The notes below the pieces were generated by a model. That model had not been told where the DNA came from and did not search any database. It was given only the letters and a program-made list of their open reading frames with translations. A DNA stretch of 16,117 bases from Thermoplasmata archaeon (GTDB lineage Archaea > Thermoplasmatota > Thermoplasmata > Thermoplasmatales > Thermoplasmataceae), in NCBI GenBank assembly GCA_021845325.1, contig JAKBRR010000010.1, positions 1-16,117 on the forward strand, given 5' to 3'. Positions 13,268 to 16,117 of this stretch are shown one piece after another (the first letter of the stretch is position 1; every line of letters starts with the position of its first letter). A program made the position numbers and the translations under genes.

Positions 13268-13279
13268 TTATCTAAATAA
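13268..13279 (+). promoter_or_regulatory. TATA-like box of radical SAM gene
   Basis: TTATCTAAATAA ends about 15 nt and begins 27 nt before GTG 13295, fitting a leaderless or nearly leaderless transcript. It marks the radical SAM gene as a transcription unit separate from the GHKL pair. Confidence 0.45.
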
Positions 13280-13294
13280 CATCTTTATCAATTT

Positions 13295-14467
13295 GTGAAC
13301 ACTCTATTAGTCGAACCAGATTACTACTCAAAGTATCCGCCCCTTGGTCTCATGAAGCTTGCGTCTTTTCACAGGTCTTATGGGGATGATATAGAATATG
13401 TAAGAGGCATCTCGGAAGTTAAAGTTCAGCCATCCGTTATAAACATCACTTCACTGTTTACCTATTCCTGGAAACCGGTTCATCAAGCCATAGAGTATTA
13501 TCATTTAGAATTTCCGAACTCTGAGATAAGGGTGGGAGGGATATATGCAACTCTTCTCCCAATGAACATTAAAAAACAATATCCATTCGTGAAACTTCAG
13601 CTAGGGCTACATCCAAAAGCTGAGAGCTATCTTCCTGCATATGACATTCTAAAGCAGGTCGACAAATGGAAGGACTGGGATCGATCCATCGTATTCACAT
13701 CAAGGGGATGCATACGCAAATGCCAGTTTTGTGTTGTACCTAAGGTGGAGGGCGGAATGCGTGATGAAAAGCCTTCTATATTGGATCTTATGCATCCAAG
13801 CCATAAGAAGGTCACAATATGGGACAATAACTTCCTTGCCTCTCCGTATGCCAAATCAATGCTCAAGGAGCTAAGTGATCATGGCATTGAGGCGGACTTC
13901 AACCAGGGTCTTGATGCCAGGCTAATGGACGAAGAAACGGCCGGACTCCTTTCGGATGTTAAATCTAAAACAATTCACATGGCATATGATTGGCCATGGG
14001 AAGGTCCTTACATACAGAAAGCAATCAACCTGCTTGGAGATGTAGGATACAAGAAGAAGAACCTTATTTTCTACATGTTGTATAATTTCTGGGACGAAGA
14101 ACATAAGAAGGGAGACACCCCTGAAGATTTCTTATTGAGACTGAAAAACCTCATGAAATGGGGTGCCTCTGTGTATCCCATGAGATTTATCCCATTGAAT
14201 TCACTCACAAGAACAGGTTACGTATCACCTTTATGGACAGCGGAACAACTAGAAATGATTGCCGATGCAAGAAGAGTATTGGGATTTGCCGGAACCTGGG
14301 TTCCATACAGGGCGTTAGCAGACAAATTTCTGTATTCAGAAACATTTGAGCAGGCCATGGAGTTGAGGCCAAAGTCAGGCAACAACGTTAGTATACCTAA
14401 GTCCGCTAGGACTAAGAAGAAAAAAACTACTATTTTAGAGATAGTGAATAATTATGCTGTCAGATAG
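13295..14467 (+). CDS. radical SAM protein with degenerate B12-binding-like N-terminus
   Basis: A 390-aa enzyme. The N-terminal 115 residues resemble the cobalamin-binding domain that precedes many radical SAM cores (LLVEPDYYSKYPPLGLMKLA, later VGGIYATLLP), but no clear DxHxxG cobalamin ligand is visible, so it may be a substrate or scaffold domain. The radical SAM cluster motif is RGCIRKCQFC with Cys139, Cys143 and Cys146 (CxxxCxxC). Beyond it, KVTIWDNNFLASP and FNQGLDARLMDEE are typical of the TIM-barrel half. The basic tail (SARTKKKK near 376) could contact nucleic acid. The substrate is unknown. Its neighbourhood of a DNA methylase and zinc ribbon makes a nucleic acid or protein modification role possible but unproven. 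It starts at GTG 13295 with a TATA-like box upstream and ends convergent with the zinc ribbon gene. Confidence 0.84.
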   Translation: MNTLLVEPDYYSKYPPLGLMKLASFHRSYGDDIEYVRGISEVKVQPSVINITSLFTYSWKPVHQAIEYYHLEFPNSEIRVGGIYATLLPMNIKKQYPFVKLQLGLHPKAESYLPAYDILKQVDKWKDWDRSIVFTSRGCIRKCQFCVVPKVEGGMRDEKPSILDLMHPSHKKVTIWDNNFLASPYAKSMLKELSDHGIEADFNQGLDARLMDEETAGLLSDVKSKTIHMAYDWPWEGPYIQKAINLLGDVGYKKKNLIFYMLYNFWDEEHKKGDTPEDFLLRLKNLMKWGASVYPMRFIPLNSLTRTGYVSPLWTAEQLEMIADARRVLGFAGTWVPYRALADKFLYSETFEQAMELRPKSGNNVSIPKSARTKKKKTTILEIVNNYAVR

Positions 14468-14491
14468 GGAATTCTTAATGAATATCGAATA

Positions 14492-14632
14492 TTAATTTCC
14501 GCTCGTCGCAGGGTTTCGGACAATTTGCTCACATTTTGGACAAGGATATGTCACTGCAATTTTTTTATACTCCTTTCCCTCTAATTTAGATGGCTCGAAT
14601 TTACAACCACAATTAGAACACGTTAATTCCAT
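14492..14632 (-). CDS. small zinc ribbon protein (46 aa)
   Basis: Read directly from the minus strand: ATG 14632 to TAA 14492-14494. Two cysteine knuckles, CSNCGC (Cys5, Cys8) and CPKCE (Cys31, Cys34), 22 residues apart, define a classic four-cysteine zinc ribbon. A TATA-like tract (ATTAAATATAAAA on the minus strand, about 14647-14660) lies just upstream. It is co-oriented with the Dam-type methylase, 53 bp beyond that gene's stop, and convergent with the radical SAM gene. Function is unknown; such single-domain zinc ribbons usually bind nucleic acid or a protein partner. Confidence 0.75.
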   Translation of the reverse strand: MELTCSNCGCKFEPSKLEGKEYKKIAVTYPCPKCEQIVRNPATSGN

Positions 14633-14685
14633 ACAATTATCATTCTTTTATATTTAATAAATGTTTACGCAGTTATTCGAGAGTT

Positions 14686-15447
14686 TTAAAATCTCCACCA
14701 ATACCCACAACCCCATCTATTCTCCTTTTCCGGATCGTAAACCATTGTGGGCCTGTGATGTTCAGTTATCATATTCGGTTCTCCAAATATCCCGATCATT
14801 TCTGGATCTGTCATTAACAAATTCAAAAGATAGGTTCCCTGATGATTGTCCAATAATTCTTTCAACTCAACAAAATCTTCCATTTTAAACTTGTACCTGT
14901 ACTGATCTCCGCCCCTCAAATACGGTGGATCCAGGTAGAGGAGAACACCAGGCTTGTTGTATCTTTTCATGAGATCACGAAAATCCATGTTCTCAACGAT
15001 CCATTTCTTCACCGGGAGAAAATCTTCGGATCTCAAGGGTGGAAGATTCGCTCTCTTGTAGAAACGCTTGAATGCCTTTCCTGCACCGGAAAATGAGAAT
15101 GTGTGCAGATATATGGTCTTGAAGGCAATATCTACATCATTTCTTGGATCCGATCTCTTCATTTCCTGGAATATGGACTCATGCGGGAATGCGTTTCTCA
15201 GTTTCCGTTCCAGCTGCATTCTTTTCCAGTTGTCCTGTAGAACCTTGAATGTCACATACAGGTCCTTATTTACGTCATTGTACACCTTCACTTTTTTCCA
15301 TTCCTCAGGTATGTTCAACAGAACCTTACCTGAACCACCGAATACATCAACAACTACGTCAAACTGGTCTAGATTTTTCTCCAGAATTTCAAGAATATTT
15401 TTGATCTGATAGAATCTGCCGCCATAATACGGAAAGGTGCTTTTCAT
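14686..15447 (-). CDS. dam: Dam-type DNA adenine N6-methyltransferase (D12 class)
   Basis: A 253-aa enzyme that would transfer a methyl group from S-adenosylmethionine to adenine N6. FPYYGGRFYQI (5-15) is the entry motif of the D12 class. VVVDVFGGSGKVLLNI (31-46) is the SAM-binding motif I with FGGSG. VYNDVNKDLY (55-64) is motif II, and LYLDPPYLRGG (170-180) is the catalytic DPPY motif. Length is near that of the family (about 250-280). No cognate restriction gene is adjacent on this strand, so it could be an orphan methylase. Whether it protects the host from the nucleases of 2644-10539 cannot be seen. The ATG start has a TATA-like AATAATATAAGC about 30-40 nt upstream on the minus strand. 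It is divergent from the winged-helix gene at 15537. The symbol denotes the family; target site unknown. Confidence 0.9.
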   Translation of the reverse strand: MKSTFPYYGGRFYQIKNILEILEKNLDQFDVVVDVFGGSGKVLLNIPEEWKKVKVYNDVNKDLYVTFKVLQDNWKRMQLERKLRNAFPHESIFQEMKRSDPRNDVDIAFKTIYLHTFSFSGAGKAFKRFYKRANLPPLRSEDFLPVKKWIVENMDFRDLMKRYNKPGVLLYLDPPYLRGGDQYRYKFKMEDFVELKELLDNHQGTYLLNLLMTDPEMIGIFGEPNMITEHHRPTMVYDPEKENRWGCGYWWRF

Positions 15448-15536
15448 ATGATTGTCGAATACGCAATCATTTCATGCTTATATTATTTCGTATTGCTCAA
15501 TAGAAAATTATTAGGTCAAGAAAGTAATGTTACCTT
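15448..15536. promoter_or_regulatory. divergent promoter region of methylase and regulator
   Basis: An 89-bp AT-rich spacer. On the minus strand AATAATATAAGC (about 15487 to 15476) is placed for the methylase. On the plus strand AAAATTATTA (about 15504-15513) is placed for a leaderless start at GTG 15537. A short palindrome-like GTAATGTTAC (about 15525-15534) sits just before the GTG and could be an autoregulatory site. The CTTCTA palindrome of the left end is not repeated here. Confidence 0.4.
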
Positions 15537-15818
15537 GTGGATGCACTTAAAACCATAGAGAAACAATCCGGATTTCTCAGACTGATATCATATCTTCACA
15601 TGAACGGAGAGAAAGCATTGACAACTATCATTGATGAAACAGGGATACCCGTTCACCAACTGTACAGGAGCATAGAGAAAGGGAAGGAATTGAAGTTGAT
15701 TACAACTGGAATTGACAAATCATCATATCCAAACAGGAACATGGTCAAGCTCACAGAAAAAGGTAGAAAAATGGGTGAGAAAATATTGGAGATGCTGGAA
15801 ATTCTCAATTCAGATTAG
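15537..15818 (+). CDS. winged-helix transcriptional regulator, paralogue of 1662 gene
   Basis: A 93-aa stand-alone winged-helix protein. The first helix (LKTIEKQSGFLRLISYLH), helix 2 (LTTIIDETGI), recognition helix (VHQLYRSIEKGKELKLI), wing (MVKLTEKGRKM) and terminal dimerisation helix (GEKILEMLEILN) align along their whole length with the regulator at 1662. GTG 15537 is the only reasonable start and falls one turn before helix 1, which helps set the start of the paralogue. It is divergent from the Dam-type methylase, so control of that gene or of itself is likely. Confidence 0.85.
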   Translation: MDALKTIEKQSGFLRLISYLHMNGEKALTTIIDETGIPVHQLYRSIEKGKELKLITTGIDKSSYPNRNMVKLTEKGRKMGEKILEMLEILNSD

Positions 15819-15899
15819 ATTCATTTCCTGCATCAGATCCTTTGCTCTTTGACTGGCCACATGTGATATCACGTAACTAAACCTTTCCTCAATATTTCG
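15810..15899 (-). other. short open frame without start, possible gene remnant
   Basis: On the minus strand a frame reads RNIEERFSYVISHVASQRAK and ends with TGA at 15810-15812. It looks protein-like but has an in-frame TAA upstream and no ATG. An internal GTG would leave only about 20 residues. Its end overlaps the stop of the winged-helix gene. It may be a decayed 3' fragment. Confidence 0.2.
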
Positions 15900-15926
15900 T
15901 ATGAGTTATATGGTATCAAAATAGTC

Positions 15927-16117
15927 TTAGATTTTGATCGATTGAACCCATGCTTTCAGATCCTTCCCGGGTAAGTTATGGTTAATTTCCAGTATCTTCA
16001 CCAGAGCTGCCAGAACTGGCTTTCTTTCCCCGTCTTTCCGTATTATTGGAACACGTGGATTTGGTCTTATGAGTTTCCCTGCGTTATCTATTTCCTCTTT
16101 TGTGATGCTTATTCTCA
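15927..16117 (-). CDS. partial small protein leaving the window
   Basis: A minus-strand frame enters from the right edge and stops with TAA at 15927-15929. About 62 residues are visible, beginning RISITKEEIDNAGKLIRPNP. The two bases before the first full codon are TG, so an ATG may start exactly at the edge, giving a protein of about 63 aa. It is mixed alpha/beta with a basic middle (IIRKDGERKPVLAALVKIL). The family is not recognised. It converges on the winged-helix gene at 15537. Confidence 0.5.
   Translation of the reverse strand, partial: RISITKEEIDNAGKLIRPNPRVPIIRKDGERKPVLAALVKILEINHNLPGKDLKAWVQSIKI

Noticed and set aside
1..16117. CRISPR array or cas genes
   Set aside because: No regularly spaced direct repeats were seen, and none of the proteins resembles a Cas family.

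Overview
The window looks like chromosomal or integrated accessory DNA of an archaeon, most likely a Thermoplasmatales-type euryarchaeon. The signs are moderate to low G+C, many GTG and TTG starts, TATA-like boxes placed for leaderless or short-leader transcripts, G-rich ribosome binding sites (GGGAGTGA, GGGGTGA, GGAGATGA) inside an operon, and small stand-alone winged-helix and ribbon-helix-helix regulators. The lineage is an inference from style and protein families, not from a marker gene.

Layout. 119-1159 (-) is a five-helix membrane protein with a soluble C-terminal beta-rich domain. 1396-1575 (-) is a 59-aa ribbon-helix-helix protein, divergent from a winged-helix regulator at 1662-1967 (+). 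The spacer between them carries two copies of a 15-bp palindrome around the TATA boxes. 1960-2634 holds small overlapping frames and a frameshifted copy of a winged-helix gene. 2644-7245 is a compact operon: an HsdR-N-like PD-(D/E)XK nuclease, a second PD-(D/E)XK-like nuclease, a NurA-like nuclease and a HerA-like hexameric ATPase. After a spacer with a 19-bp palindrome comes a 1021-aa Hsp90-type (GHKL) ATPase of the sacsin/NO VEIN kind, ending in a DUF3883-like PD-(D/E)XK nuclease domain (7474-10539). A roughly 700-bp stretch (10540-11239) has only weak frames, a long stem-loop and an interrupted small ORF. Next are an 88-aa helical protein overlapping by ATGA with a second, MORC/HtpG-like GHKL ATPase (11240-13221). 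The right end has a radical SAM protein (+), a small zinc ribbon (-), a Dam-type adenine methylase (-), a second winged-helix regulator (+) paralogous to the first, and a partial small gene leaving the window on the minus strand.

How the genes may work together. HerA and NurA form a DNA translocase-nuclease in archaea, normally beside Mre11-Rad50 for end resection. Here they are separated from Mre11-Rad50 and packed with two other restriction-type nucleases, a GHKL-nuclease fusion and a second GHKL ATPase. No helicase of type I restriction, no HsdM/HsdS, no Cas genes and no CRISPR are present. The most economical reading is a multi-gene anti-mobile-element (defence) locus with a HerA-NurA effector core and GHKL ATPases as sensor or clamp modules. 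I do not recognise this exact combination as a named system. The Dam methylase at the right could be an unlinked passenger or a self/non-self mark; the sequence alone does not decide this.
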